A program made the translations under genes and the position numbers. The notes below the pieces were generated by a model, which saw only the letters and a program-made list of their open reading frames with translations, had not been told where the DNA came from and made no database searches. This document shows positions 1 to 11,591 of a stretch of 64,000 bases of DNA, in pieces. The first letter of the stretch is position 1; each line of letters begins with the position of its first letter. Source of the stretch: Liolophura sinensis (taxonomy: Eukaryota > Mollusca > Polyplacophora > Chitonida > Chitonidae); the NCBI RefSeq assembly GCF_032854445.1, contig NC_088304.1, positions 20,039,704-20,103,703 on the forward strand. The letters run 5' to 3'.

Positions 1-409
1 GATTGAACTATTACCTCCGTTAGTCAACCAGTGACGTCAGTAATTCTCGGAAATTCGCTTTATCTTAGTGTACCGAGAGCACGGAATCAAAGGTTTCAAC
101 GTTCTCTCATACCTTAATATCATACCTTAAAATCAGAAACTAATGTTAGATACGTGTACATGGTGCAACCTGGTATCAGCTCTAAGTCTTGCCTTGTCTT
201 TTCATTCTCGGTCTACTATTTTGTTTATTTTGTATCTAGCATTGTTTATAATTAGCGATGTCGATTCTCTCATTTCTGTATCTTGTGTCTTAATCTACTG
301 CCACTCCTTTCTCTTATCTGTAGTAAAACAGTTAAAATGTATTTATTTAGGGAAGAGAATGGTAAGTTTTCTAGAACTTGTTTTCATTCCAGTTGTGCAT
401 AACGCAATA
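1..409. other. Left flank, nothing recognised
   Basis: No homology to the repeat unit and no recognisable gene or element. An 89-codon hydrophobic frame on the plus strand (143-412) has no family signature and no coding-like context, so I do not call it a gene. Confidence 0.5.
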
Positions 410-540
410 TAATATGTTCAATTCAACTCACTGATATGATGGCGGCTAGCATTATGGAGCGAACAAACCGGACAGAGCCAGGGGAAAACCTACGGCCATC
501 GGCAGGTTTCTGGAAGACTTGCCCACGCATGACAAAAACA
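410..540 (-). mobile_element. SINE D fragment (body and tail), minus strand
   Basis: Read on the minus strand, this is the middle and 3' part of a molluscan-type SINE. It has the landmark words CTCTGTCCGGTTTG and CATAATGCTAGCCGCCAT, followed by a degraded version of the tail. The same tail occurs at 7537-7617 and, shortened, in every later unit. The tRNA-like head is missing. It lies outside the tandem array. Confidence 0.65.
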
Positions 541-1097
541 TGAAACGCTTGAATGAGTTCAAGTAATCTAGGATATTATTTGGACTTACATGTTTCATAC
601 CACTGAGAACTTTTCACTGAAATGAAACGTAATTATATAGTTTTGACACTGCTGTTGTCAGAAGATTTGAAGATATTGGTACAGGTATAATAGGTTTGTT
701 TTGTGTCTTAGTCCGGGTCATTAGATGGATATTTTAAGAAGTTCTGTAAATCTTAGCTAATGGCATTGTCTTACAAAAGACAATGGGTAGAATTAAAATG
801 ATTTAATCATTTTTTTGTCTGGATACTGTACGTTTTGTAAATGCCATATGCTCTGACAGTTAACTTAAAGCGTTGGTTGTGACGCTGCGTAAAATATTGA
901 CATAGTCAGTCCAGATTTGTACATTTGAATACCCTGAACCTTACCTTCACCTGCCATCGCGTCTGATGCCTTCGAAATCCTTGGTTTTTCATGAACTTCT
1001 TGTACACACACGACGTTTCCAAGATGTAGTCTACATTGAGGTTTTAAATTTGGTGCCGCGTTACATGCATCATTACTGTATACGTAGTGCACAATCC
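541..1097. other. Unassigned DNA up to the left edge of the array
   Basis: No gene or repeat family recognised. Where later units carry a minisatellite just before the shared flank, this stretch has none. The junction near 1098 is therefore where similarity to the array begins. Confidence 0.5.
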
Positions 1098-1885
1098 TCA
1101 GTCTATATAAGCGATGTTAAAGCAAGAGTAACCACAGCCATCGGGATACTATCATACACCGTAACACCTAGCCTTGCCAAATAGAGGAAATTACACGGGG
1201 CATAGGATAACTTCTCAATCAATCAGCCCTTGCTCTTCACCTGCGACGAAATTAACTCGCCAGTTTTTTATCATTTCATTCCAGTGCAGTCCAGAGAGCT
1301 GCATGAAATGTGGTTAACTCCCAGCTGACCTGGGATTAACGGTATCTACAGAGGAATTCAGAATTCATTGCTGCACACTCCAGGTTTACTCATAAGGTTG
1401 TTCTTGAACGATGGGATTATTTCATTATCATGGTTAATGTTCATGCATCAGAAAAGTGTAAGGATATAGATTCAGTATTATGCACCTGGATGTGTTCCAC
1501 AGTTGTAAGGTTAGCAGCATTTCTCGGTGTTAGGGACGCTTACATGTACGTCCCAATTGTTATAAATATTATTCATCGTTAACAAAAGGGCAATGTATAC
1601 AATTGTAGGAACAGTTCAAATAAACGATACCTGTAGCACACGACTTCAAATTCAATATTTCTTTTTTAACTTTTTTAAGGTCGTTTGATTGGTGTTTTAC
1701 ACCCTACCTAAGAATTGTTTACAATAATGTCTTGTGTTTTTATTGCCAGAAACCAATTTCAGTTTTCTCCGAACCAGATAGCATTATCTTACATACGGTA
1801 TGAAGCTAAATGTCAATCATAACGTCTTCTTATCCCGCATGTGTGGCCAACAAGCATTTATAGCAAATTCTTATGGTCTTTGTGT

Positions 1886-1968
1886 CATCAGGACAGGGCA
1901 CTGGGGAAACCCACAACCATCTGCAGGTTGTTGCCAGACCTCCCTACATAAGGCTGGAGAGGAATTAC
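1886..1968 (-). mobile_element. SINE D body fragment
   Basis: On the minus strand this reads as the central part of the same SINE family as at 410-540 and 4062-4205. Shared words include CAACCTGCAGATGG and GGTTTCCCC. Both the tRNA-like head and the tail are missing. Only unit 1 has it. Confidence 0.6.
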
Positions 1969-3106
1969 AGGTAATATACAAGGAGTTCAGTAGCGCTATA
2001 ATTGTCTTCTCTTAGATCGATATCAAACTCAGAAATTCATAGTTGTAGATATCTACAAAACAGGAGAGATACGGCGAGTTTGAACATTGACCTGTCGGTT
2101 TAACAGTTGTAGGAAAGGGAAATTCTTGCAATAGGCAACTCTTTATGTCGCCCCGTCTGTCAATACGTCTGACGTGATATCTTTCAATATAGACAAATGA
2201 CATAACTAGGGGATTGAATGAAATTGAGGACACTATATATACTCGTAACTCCCTTTTTTATCTTCTGGTCTGTAAAAGGCCTCTACATCTGGTACTATGT
2301 CAGCTGTATATAGGACGTTTGTCATGTTGAATTATTGGTTGATTGGGTCTCAAGAATGTTTCACTTACGGCGTTGGTTAGGTTTACGGGAGTAAAATATT
2401 GGAGTGTAGATTACCAATCTTCACCAAGCAACTTTAAAAACCTCCTAAAGTTAAAGCGACATCAAAATCACCAGGAGATGGATTAGAACCCGAGACTAAA
2501 TTGATCACGACCCGATCAATTTGCTGCCTTCGCGTTGTACTCACGGATTCACCATGCATATCTACTGTCGTTTTTCTTGTTACGTATGCTTCAATCCTGT
2601 TTTGGTAAATTCACGGGACAGGCGGATCGGAGAATTCCCTCAACGAATCTCTCCGCGGCTGTTTGATACACCTAACGTTCAAAGCTGAGAATCCAGTTAG
2701 TGTTCAACTCAAGTGTGGATGGTATCGGCTTCCGAGGGAGAGAGATAGAAGTGGGGCTCGGGTTGTAAGCGGAACATCAGGCATAGCCGGTCCCCTAATC
2801 ACATGACTCTCGTAAAATGGCAATAGTTCCCAGCTGTGGTCAACCTGAAAATGTCGCGATGTATTGTCTGACCATTGTCCAGAGTCGTTCTAATGGAGGA
2901 ATTCCGCGGAGTGATGTATATACGCAGTTTGTAGACGGACCGTCGGGCGATGTTAGGGGCTGAATGTTAACTTGATCTGGTGCTATAATGACGACCCGTC
3001 AGCTCGATAACATCAGCGGAAAAGAGAGACCAGGGAGAAAGTAATCCCTGTCTAGACTTAGCTTTTTGAATTTACCCACTATTGACTCTTTGCAACTACA
3101 GTTTCC

Positions 3107-3195
3107 TGCCTGAGCTAGTCGCTGGTTAAACAGCGGTTAACAAAGGCGATGATGAGTCACATATAAACTTTTAACGTCTACCAAACCGTCATTGA
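3107..3195 (+). promoter_or_regulatory. Conserved hairpin/AP-1/TATA-like block, unit 1
   Basis: This short block is almost unchanged between unit 1 and units 2-6, although the surrounding sequence has drifted strongly. It holds an inverted repeat (CGCTG, six-base loop, CAGCG), a perfect AP-1 consensus TGAGTCA and the adjoining TATAAA. Function is inferred only from local conservation and these motifs. Confidence 0.35.
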
Positions 3196-3330
3196 AAACT
3201 ATGGCCTGATTTGTCAATCAAAAGACAAGACACTGAGTCGAAAAAACGATTACCACGACTTCCCTCGCTTAAGTTTTTTTCTACCCTGTCTTAATCTGAA
3301 AGTTCCACACTCCCACATATACGTCCATAC

Positions 3331-4060
3331 TAAACGAAGATTTTTTCTTGTATTTATGGACCCTGAAGGCGTCATCGTAATAAAGGATCTATATCAAACT
3401 ATTGCGAAGACAGCGGAATCACTAGAACTTTTCACCGATCTGAATGATGGCAGAGCGAAGGGGAGAACCACAGAGAATTCAACAATTCATAACCTGAGGA
3501 CAATATCTTTCTATTCAGAACGCCGTGAAACCTATCACAGACGGTGTCACCCCGGGGACAATCCCCGTCTGCAGGCAGACATGATATCATACTGATCTGA
3601 ACTCACCAAAAGATCAGGGTGTCAGAGGAGATGTTTCTATGGAGGTTTGACGACTGGAATATGTGTGTGAGGCTTAGAAATCTGTCTTTCCGGTATAGAT
3701 AAAGAGGCGTTAGTGGGGTTTCGTCGTCAGGTTCCCTGGGTATCCTTAATTTCAGGCAAGAAATTCTAGATTATCTCACTTCAGGGATTGCATGTATATA
3801 TTATATATGTATTATATTACATGCGTTTACAGGGGACTTGTGAGTGTAGAATTTGTATGCGTGTTGTATCAACACCTGTCAGATATATTTCTTAACTTTG
3901 TTTTTACCTAAAGTGTACATCCGCTGGGTCCTTGAAGTCTCACTGTCGATTGTAACAGTTATATCTTTGATTCATGAGACACAAAATAAGGCAAATTCTT
4001 ACGCTTAAAATGGTCACCAGATCTACATATAGATCACTGGAAAGTTCTTATTGCAAGCTT
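3331..4060. other. Unit-1-specific spacer in place of segment R
   Basis: Nothing here matches the equivalent position of units 2-6. There is an AT-rich patch with TATA runs near 3793-3815. A 79-codon frame at 3356-3595 has no family signature. No gene recognised. Confidence 0.45.
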
Positions 4061-4061
4061 T

Positions 4062-4205
4062 GATTCAACCGCCCACGTGTTGAGCTGGTTAGCACGCCAG
4101 CACGCTGCGATGGTCCCGGAGCCTCTCACCAATGCAGTCGCTGTGAGTTCAAGTCTAGCTCACGCTGGCTTCTTTCCCGGCCGCTGTGCCCGGTTTCAGG
4201 CAAGA
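4062..4205 (+). mobile_element. SINE D head (tRNA-like) fragment
   Basis: This is the 5' part of SINE D. An A-box-like stretch around GAGCTGGTTAGCACGCC is followed by a long arm and a B-box-like GAGTTCAAGTC, then GCTGGCTTCTTTCCCGGCCG. It stops in the body at GTGCCCGGTTT, so the 3' tail is missing. It abuts the sequence that follows CAAGACAGTGG in the other units. Confidence 0.65.
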
Positions 4206-4441
4206 TAGTGGTATTAATTGCAATATGAATTGTTTAAAACAATGTTATTATAACTAACTAACTATACAGTGTTGCAATAGGTAACCGTTAGTGTGTATGT
4301 AGTAAGATATTTTACAGTGTAATGTAACCTCACTGATCATGCAATACAAGACACTGTTACAATTTGTATCTGGCTTCACGTAGCTAGTGATAAACTTAGA
4401 TAAATTAGATAAACTTGTACTATAGCCAGTTTTATACTGAT

Positions 4442-4653
4442 TGTTGAGGACAACGTTTGCTTATGATGTAATGCAGTTGCTCATTACGCATTTAGTTTAT
4501 GATAATGTCACTAATTTCTGTTGCGGATGGTAACCAAGAAATAAATACAGACACACGCACTCTTTACTGGACACGCCAAGCCGTTTACTTGTCGACACAC
4601 GGTTACAATCTAAAACCCGAAAGGTGACAAGAAGCGAAACTGCATTTATCACA
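4442..4653 (-). repeat. LTR (3' LTR of the minus-strand element)
   Basis: Plus strand begins TGTTGAGGACAACG and ends CATTTATCACA. It pairs with the equal-length copy at 6469-6680, with scattered substitutions. Similarity between the two copies continues about 14 bp lower (AGTTTTATACTGAT), so the true end may lie near 4429. Confidence 0.75.
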
Positions 4654-5033
4654 CTTTCCCCACCTATACAGTTTGAATGTATTACTATAAGGTTTAGCTT
4701 ACCGTTCAGCTATCACAGTTATGTTTAACATCGGTCCGGTTAACAAAAACTGTTTTATGTAACATAGTTCGCAAACAAAGAATCCATTTTGGATGTAAAT
4801 TACCATGAAATTATATTAGACCAACTGTCTTATGAAATGTAATTTGGAATTTAAAAGTCAATAAAATCACTTTCACCATCTGGCCACCGATTACTGGTTA
4901 TCTGCTTATACTGTATGTATCTTAAATTTCTCTTCCTAACAGTCTCTGCCTAACAACAGTTTTCCTTTTTGAATCCAAGTGTCTGTCTTGTTTCTCAGCT
5001 TGTTCACATAAAACGTAGAGCACAGACAGTTGT

Positions 5034-5780
5034 TCAAAAAAAATCTTTCTGCCTTACTGGACGGGATACAGTATGTATAGGACACGAATTGTACCTCACG
5101 ATCCGTTGTCCATCACTATCACAGTCTGACAGATGCACAGAACCATCATCTGATGAACCCTCTCCTTCTGGAGGAAAATCAGGCGAAGATGTACTGGCTA
5201 TATTTCCTTGCGACTCCGGGAAAATGTCAGAAGAACCATCTACACATGTTAAATTTCTATGCATTTAAGGTACTTTCGTTTCACTGCATTCACTCTCTCT
5301 GTCATATTCAGTTTTCTCCGAACCTCTTTCACAGTTGCAGAAGAAGAAGGCGACATCTTCACGTCGTTGAAATGAACAATTTTAGTGGCGCGCCTCCTGT
5401 CATTGATTGGGACAACACGGTAAGTCACTTCACTTAGTCTTTCTAAGACTTTATTGATTCTTTCCACTTATGAAACTTAGCTTGGTCGTATGGTTTCACA
5501 TGTTTGTCTTGTCGCATCACTGGATCTGTAAGTACCATCTTTAGAATCCATGTCGTAATAGTGTCTTTGCCTCTTCTGGAATGTCGCAAGTTCTGTCCTT
5601 GCCAGTCTGTTTGCCGTTTCCAACCTGGTTTGCAGTCGACTAGAAAACTCTGTCGGGTTGGTGATCTCGGTGTTATGTGGTCTACCCAACATAATATCTC
5701 AAGGTAACCTCATTTCTCGACCGAACACGAGCGCAAACAGAGTTTCCCGAGTCGAAAGCTGAACTTTGGAGCGACATTTC
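5034..5780 (-). pseudogene. Integrase C-terminal remnant, Ty3/gypsy
   Basis: The minus strand keeps the region after the integrase core: a TRETLFALVFGRE-type stretch, then a LQTRLETANRLARTEL helix and a YYDMDSK end near 5540. After a frame change comes a KVLERLSEVTYRVVP motif with IVHFNDVK (5249-5467), the usual C-terminal beta-barrel region. An acidic, serine-rich tail follows (5034-5264). At least one stop separates the first two motifs and the parts lie in different frames. The catalytic core (DDE domain) is absent, apparently removed by an internal deletion near 5780. It cannot make a working protein. Confidence 0.75.
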
Positions 5781-6455
5781 ATCAGGCTCGTCTCAGTGCT
5801 CGTCTCAGTCTATACCGTTTCCATTCGCCAAAGCTGCCAGATTTGCACGTCTCACATGTGACGCAAGGTCTGCAAATCCTCGTGACTGCGGCTTTAAAGC
5901 TTGGCCTCCAAAATCGGCAACCGACTTTTTCGTGTGATTGCCAGATACCATCATACCCTTCATGAAGTTTCTCAAGCTTTATCATGGACACGGGCAAGAC
6001 GAGTCAGTGGTGGTCCTCCACCGATGGGTCAGTGGACCTGTGATGTAGACACCCGTTGCGAATGACCAGGGACTCGTAAACTGCCCAAATGGAGCGCGTC
6101 AATTGACTGCAACGCCCTAAGTCTTCCGTCGGTTTCCCTTGAGTTGTACGAATTACTTCCAACACGGGTGCTATGTCAGGGTCGTTCTGTTGAGCTTTAA
6201 CAATGTCTGACGCCTTCCGGCTGAGATAAACTACATCTACTTGTAACTTTAAGTTTGGTGCACAAGACACAGTGTTTGCCTTTAAACTGCTCTCGGTCCA
6301 TCTGACCACATGATGGACACTCGCCATGCTGCTTCACTCTGCGATGTCTTTTGGACAACGCATCAGCGTTTCCGTTGTTCCCCTCGGGACGAACTCGTAA
6401 TCCTGAAGTCTTTCTATCCATCTTGCGACTTGTCCACATGGTTCACGGAAGTGTA
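5781..6455 (-). pseudogene. RNase H end plus integrase zinc finger remnant, Ty3/gypsy
   Basis: Near 6330-6440 the minus strand keeps the end of an RNase H domain (WIERLQDYEF, then after a frameshift GNNGNADALSKRH and CPSCGQMDRE). A linker (DIVKAQQNDPDIAPVL) and an H2C2-like integrase finger (LHEG ... CRPCVTCETC, about 5800-5960) follow. A TGA stop at 6004-6006 interrupts the frame just before the finger. The sequence starts abruptly beside the element's 5' LTR, so the whole 5' coding part is lost. Confidence 0.8.
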
Positions 6456-6468
6456 GTTTTATACTGAT

Positions 6469-6680
6469 TGTTGAGGACAAAGTTTGCTTATGATGTAATA
6501 CAGTTGCTCATTATGCATTTAGTTTGTGATAATGTCACTGATCTGTGTTACGGTTGGTGACCAAGAAATAAATACAGAAACACGCACCGTTTACCGCACA
6601 CGTCTAGCCGTTCACTTATCAACACACGGTTACATCCAAAAACCCGCAACATGACAACAAACGAAACTACATTTATCACA
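6469..6680 (-). repeat. LTR (5' LTR of the minus-strand element)
   Basis: This is the partner of 4442-4653, with the same length and ends (TGTTGAGGACAAAG ... ATTTATCACA). The sequence resumes the ordinary unit at ATGGTATCGAC. Confidence 0.75.
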
Positions 6681-7536
6681 ATGGTATCGACAAGGCATCT
6701 TCTACATAACGGGAAATGAAACGTCATAAATCCCCAACGGGGCGAAATGTAATACAACCCTCACAGACGAGTCTAGTTCGAGATGGGTTCATTCGAATTG
6801 CGTATCATCACGTTTTTTAGGATCTGCTTGCAGAGCGCATATAGAGTCGATGTGACGGGCGGTAACTTATCGTTCTATACGTTCGCCGTTTCAGATTTGC
6901 AAATTTGCGTTCTTTTTATACTAAAAAGAGATTCGATACATAGTGTCTAAAAAGATAACATAACGAAGTTCTCTTGATATTTGTTTTCCAATCTTGGCGT
7001 TATCGTTGTTTATAATCGCGCCCTCTTTCGCTCCAGTCTTCTTTTTGGAGATAAATTTAAATACGACAATGTATTTTAACCCGTTTTAACCCCTTAGCCT
7101 TGCTTTGAGCAATTATACACATAACTGGCTTAAGAGGCGGGCGGCTGAACCCACAAAACTATGTAAAAATGAAAATGACTGCAACAGTGTAGCTTGTACA
7201 GGAGCCGTCAAGTCCGTGAAGGCCTATATATGTGCTCTCAACGAACACAGACCAATAATCTATGTCGCGTTGCTAGTATGCTGAAAGGAATACTGATGTC
7301 ATATGCGCGTATAAGCGTGGGCAAAGGAGGCAAGTTTTTTAAGCAGAGAAATACCTTTGGTTGTGATTGATTACATCAGACCATGTCAACCTCCGAAACG
7401 TGTTTGAATCGTCAACGTTTGTCACGTTGGCCGGTGTGAATAAAATAGCTGAATAATGACCCCTCTCCTTTATTCTCTTTTAAATTTAAATGAAAACAGC
7501 AAACAAGGTGGTGATTAGAACTATATCTAGATGGTT
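6681..7536. repeat. Distal block of unit 1
   Basis: Diverged counterpart of about 16820-17676 in unit 2, with multiple small indels. A minus-strand frame that is open in units 2, 3, 5 and 6 (for example 17236-17526) is broken here, so the block shows no sign of coding constraint. No gene recognised. Confidence 0.6.
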
Positions 7537-7617
7537 GACCCAGTTTCCACCTACCATAATGCTAGCCGCCCTCTAAGAAGTGAACTATTCTTGAGTACGG
7601 CGTAAAATACCAATCAA
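7537..7617 (+). mobile_element. SINE D tail, complete 3' end
   Basis: Contains CCATAATGCTAGCCGCC, then CTATTCTTGAGTACGGCG and TACCAATCAA, the full 3' end of SINE D. In units 2-6 the same position keeps only the part up to ATATTCTTG. Confidence 0.7.
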
Positions 7618-8270
7618 GAAGGTTGTTTTAAGTCAATGTCTGATGACACTGTCTTCCGTTAGTAAACACAAATCTCAGCAGACTGGCGATCAGCTTCCAG
7701 ACAGAGAGCTGACATATCAAAATCAAGAATGGCGTCTCAAAATCTCACCCCATTTATGTCAGCCGAATCAGTAATTCAATTATCTGTACCCTCTTGCAAG
7801 ACATTATCTGACAGACTTTGTTGTGGTTGGTGACATTGATTTTGATTACAGGCTTTATCAAATAAACAACACTTAACTGAGTACAGGTCATAACTCAGTA
7901 TGAAATTTTAACAGGTTACTCTATTACCCAACTAACGATCTGTGTAAATTTTATTTTTACTCAGTAGTTTCAAGTATTTCTGATGCCCTACTGACTTGCA
8001 CTGGTCAGTCATATACATGCAGGAAACCCCATTTGTAGCAAAAAAAAATCCATCATGAAGTCCGGCCTGTCATTTTATCTTCTGCATGAAAATATTTCGC
8101 AATAGTGCGGCCATTGACTGAGTGTTTAACACCATGTTCAATACATTTTACTCATATGAAGGCGTGCCGGTTATTGGTGGAGCAAACCAGAGTGCCTAAT
8201 AGGGAAGATTTTGCCATGTATAAGCATTAGCCTAATTAATAGCGGAAAACTTGTACAGCTTTGTCATGCA

Positions 8271-8293
8271 AAAAAAAAAAAAAAAAAAAAAAG
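8271..8293 (+). repeat. A-run
   Basis: An uninterrupted run of about 22 A residues in unit 1, where the later units read GAAAAGAAACAAAAACAC. It looks like a simple slippage expansion. Confidence 0.6.
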
Positions 8294-8388
8294 ACATCAG
8301 CCATTTTTCATACGATCTAACACAGGAATACTGCACCGAAAACCATACAAGGCAACAAAAGAAAGCAGATCCTACCAAAAGCTTTGGC

Positions 8389-8393
8389 TTCTA
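8389..8393. other. Empty target site of TIR-Y
   Basis: Unit 1 reads GGCTTCTAGTTATG, exactly the two flanks of TIR-Y joined through one copy of TCTA. In units 3 and 5 the element is bordered by TCTA on both sides (the left copy in unit 5 is TTTCTA). This single-copy site identifies TIR-Y as an insertion, not a deletion in unit 1. Confidence 0.75.
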
Positions 8394-8651
8394 GTTATGT
8401 TCGTATACAGACAACCGTCAACCAGGAACTCAGGGCTAAGTCTGATATCCCTATACTATGGGCGTAATCTGTGTAGGGGCGCTCCAGTTCGGTAGTCGTA
8501 AAGTCCAATTCCCAAGACAACGTAAAACACCAGTTTCCAAAGGAGGTATGTGAGAAAAAATATATTTGTCTTAAAGTAAAAATGTCAAAATTTTGTTCTT
8601 TGTAAACAGAACTCAATGAATACAATACTGTGGGGATATGGCAGATTTCCT

Positions 8652-8848
8652 AATCTGGTTGTGCATGACCACCGTTACCTGGTTGTGTATAACCATAATG
8701 ACCTAGCGGTGTATAACCATCGGAAATGACGGTGTATAGCCATCGTGACCTGGCGGTGTATAGCCATCGCGACCTGGCGGTGTATAGCCATCGTGACTTG
8801 CCCGTGTATAACCACCGAGACCTGGCGGTGTATAACCAGCAGTGTGTA
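8652..8848 (+). repeat. 24-bp minisatellite, unit 1 block a
   Basis: About eight degenerate copies of the 24-bp motif, here often GTGTATAGCCATCG. The sequence then runs into the same flank that normally ends the array (GTGTATAAGTAACG). Confidence 0.8.
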
Positions 8849-8925
8849 TAAGTAACGACAGTGCTATTGCAACTGTTACGACAGCCATCGAAGTTATCTT
8901 ACACGCCGCCATACTTAGCATTGCC

Positions 8926-9133
8926 ATTGTGTATAATCATAATGACCTGACAGTGTGTAACGATCATGACTTGGTGGTGTATAGCCATCGTGACGTGGCA
9001 GTGTATAGCCATCGTAACGTGGCAGGGTATAGCCATCGTGACCTCGCGCTGTATAACCATCGTGACCTGGCAGTGTATAACCATAGTTACTTGGCGGTGT
9101 ATAACCACCGTGACCTGGCGGTGTATAACCATT
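8926..9133 (+). repeat. 24-bp minisatellite, unit 1 block b
   Basis: About nine further copies after a second-hand stretch of post-array flank (8849-8925). Array plus flank have been duplicated together, which is unique to unit 1. Confidence 0.8.
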
Positions 9134-9952
9134 AGTGTATATAAGTAACGACAGTGCTATTGCAACTGTTACTACAGACATCGAATTGATCTCACACGCC
9201 GCCACACTTAGCCTTGCCAAGTAGAGGAAATTACACAGAGCATAGGGTTACTTCTCAATCAGTCAGCCCTTCCTCTTCACCTGCGATGAAAAACTCCGCC
9301 AGTTTTTTGATCATTTCATTTGAATGCAATCGAGAGCCGCATAAATATTGTTAACTCCCAACTGACCTGAGATTAACGGTATCTACAGAAGAATCTAAAG
9401 TGCATTCTGACACACACGCGTTTTGTTCATCACTGCCTGTTTTTTGACGACTAGTGATGTTTTATAAGGTATTTAATGTTCAAGTATCTATAAAATGCGT
9501 ATATAATATAACATTCCCGGTATCACTGGCATATTTTCATCAAACTGCTGCTGGGTATAGTTGAAGACTACTTCAGTGACACGTACGTTCATCAAATAGA
9601 AGGTGGTCTATAGGTTATTACTAACAGCTTATGTGTCCATAATGTGTTGAGAGTCTGATTCCGCATGATGAATGTACCCCGGGCGTAGAGGCTGTATATT
9701 TGCCGTGTTGAATTAGATTGGCACGATACATGTTTTTACTATCGACATATTAACTACCATGGTACAAAATTTGGTTACTGATTTCATTCAGTCACCGGGA
9801 GCATTCGATGCGTTTTTCTAACATCATTGAAAACTGTTGACATCTCGCGCGAATCCGTCTCAATTTCATATCTTATGTACTTTCTTTTTTCTTGGTGGTT
9901 TGTGTTGAATGTTGTTTTGAGACATGCCCTTGCGATTATTAGCCTGCAACGT

Positions 9953-9964
9953 CCATTTTGGTTG
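9953..9964. other. Empty target site of SINE B
   Basis: CATTTTGGTTGA followed directly by CGGCTGTATACG. In units 3-6 the same 12 bases flank SINE B on both sides (the right copy has one change). Confidence 0.75.
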
Positions 9965-11591
9965 ACGGCTGTATACGAATGTATGTTTTTGCGCCTAGAC
10001 TCCAATCTTAACGTCATAAGCAGACGTTAAGGCAGCAATTGTAGAACTACAAGAAAGGTGAAAAGGGGAGCTTCAGTATCGTGCACTCTCTAAAACTAAA
10101 ATACTTGTATGCCGTTTTTTTCTGTATCACAGACGTACTTACATCAATAGACCTAAATGTGGTTACTGTATGTCTATTTGCAGGTTTATCGCGACTTATT
10201 TATAATGTTTTATAAAACAGTTTATGTATTATCAGCAGTACTTTTATCAGTAAACGTATATGTGCTTTCTGCCTGTCTATTTGTAATGTTTTAGAAAACA
10301 TCTTCTGTATTACAAATGTACCTTAAGACGTATATGTGGTTTCCACTTTATTATGAGTAATGTGACTTTCTGTTGCTGCTCCAAATAACATTTAAGAACG
10401 TGCTTTGGTCAGTGGCCGTTTGAGGTGCCAGCTTGACACTTGGTATGAGAAGCGTTAACGTCACTGTCTGCGGTCCTGAAGCAGTCTCGGCTGAGCGATT
10501 TTCGGTCGACCTTAGCAGATTAGCGCCAAAACACGGCGGAATACAAACCAACTGTTTTTTTATAAAGTTGTAGGGGTTATTGTCTTCCACGGTCGGGCAT
10601 TTGAGTGTCGTAAAGAAGCAGGAAGGGATGTTACTGGTGCGACATTTCGGAACAAGACTTCCTCACCTGACCATCAGCTAAGACTGTGTGCCAATCCGCA
10701 GCGTCAATCAACTTAACCCAGTCACCGTTAAGTGGATAAGCCCTTGTCTGGACCAATTACAGAGCTAATCTCGAAGAACGCTCCGTAGATTTTTCTTTAA
10801 TAGCTTTTGGCTCCTCATAGGTCTCGCTAGTCGACCTTCTCTATTCCATCCTGATTACTGCTTTTGTACGTGGAGCTGACACCTCCCGAAGGCTTCACGA
10901 CCAGAGGGTTGTTGCTGAAGTGACATAACAGCAAATACAGACCGACACAACCTCCCAGATAAACAATCTCTCTACCCAGACAGCGAAGAGAGTTGCTGTT
11001 GATTTAAACCTCGATAAAAAATTCAATCCACAAGGGTAAAGCCCCAGAGCTTTTATCTCGGCTCAATTTATCCGAGGCGCTGATGATTTCGTGAACACTG
11101 GACCCCGCCAATGAATCAGTCCGGACAACTCAGCAGTAGATAAATAAACCATTGTGCTTGTATGCGCTCACGTCTGAAGATGAATATATAAGTACTCAGC
11201 TTACTGTGGAATCCCCATATTTCTTAGCTGGCGTGTGTGACTCAATCAATAAATATGTCCCATTCAACACTCAATCAGTCAATCCATCAACAAATCAATA
11301 AAATACTCGGCTGAAATAAAAGCCATCAATCAGAAATTCAATTAAGGATTTAAATAATCAGATAATCATTCTCAAGTAATCCTGATTTCTGTTTTAAAGG
11401 TAGTCACATAACAAGGTTCGGATATAAGAATAACATCTAGTCCACTAGTCTGCAACCTTTCGCTGTATACTTTTAATACAATATGTTGATGCTTGAGTGT
11501 ACATGGAAACGTTGCAAACTAATAAATCAGAAGATGTTATCCATAGATAGCCGAATCTTGTAATGTTAGTCTGTGAAATTCTAAATACCCT

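Larger units (their letters stand above)
4442..6680 (-). mobile_element. Internally deleted Ty3/gypsy LTR retroelement
   Basis: Two direct repeats of 212 bp, each TG...CA in form, bracket 1.8 kb of minus-strand coding remnants. The order is RNase H end, integrase zinc finger, integrase C-terminal part, which is the Ty3/gypsy order. A purine tract (minus strand GGTGGGGAAAG, 4654-4664) sits next to the element's 3' LTR, as expected for plus-strand priming. Gag, protease, reverse transcriptase and the primer-binding region are gone. RNase H remnants begin directly beside the element's 5' LTR (upper coordinates). Frameshifts and stops show it is dead. It is found only in unit 1. Confidence 0.8.
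1098..9133 (+). repeat. Macrosatellite unit 1 (divergent edge copy, 8.0 kb)
   Basis: Shared sequence starts with the post-minisatellite flank (1098-1370). It resumes with the middle block (2431-3330), the distal block (4211-4441 and 6681-8640) and ends in the minisatellite. The copy is much more diverged than units 2-6. Segments L and R and both inverted-repeat elements found in units 2-6 are absent, and a Ty3/gypsy remnant and extra SINE fragments are present instead. Bases 1371-2430 and 3331-4060 show little or no match to later units, and I recognise nothing in them except the SINE fragment at 1886-1968. Confidence 0.85.

Noticed and set aside
143-412. Small hydrophobic membrane protein in the left flank
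   Set aside because: T-rich DNA gives hydrophobic residues by composition. No start context, homologue or neighbouring gene supports it.
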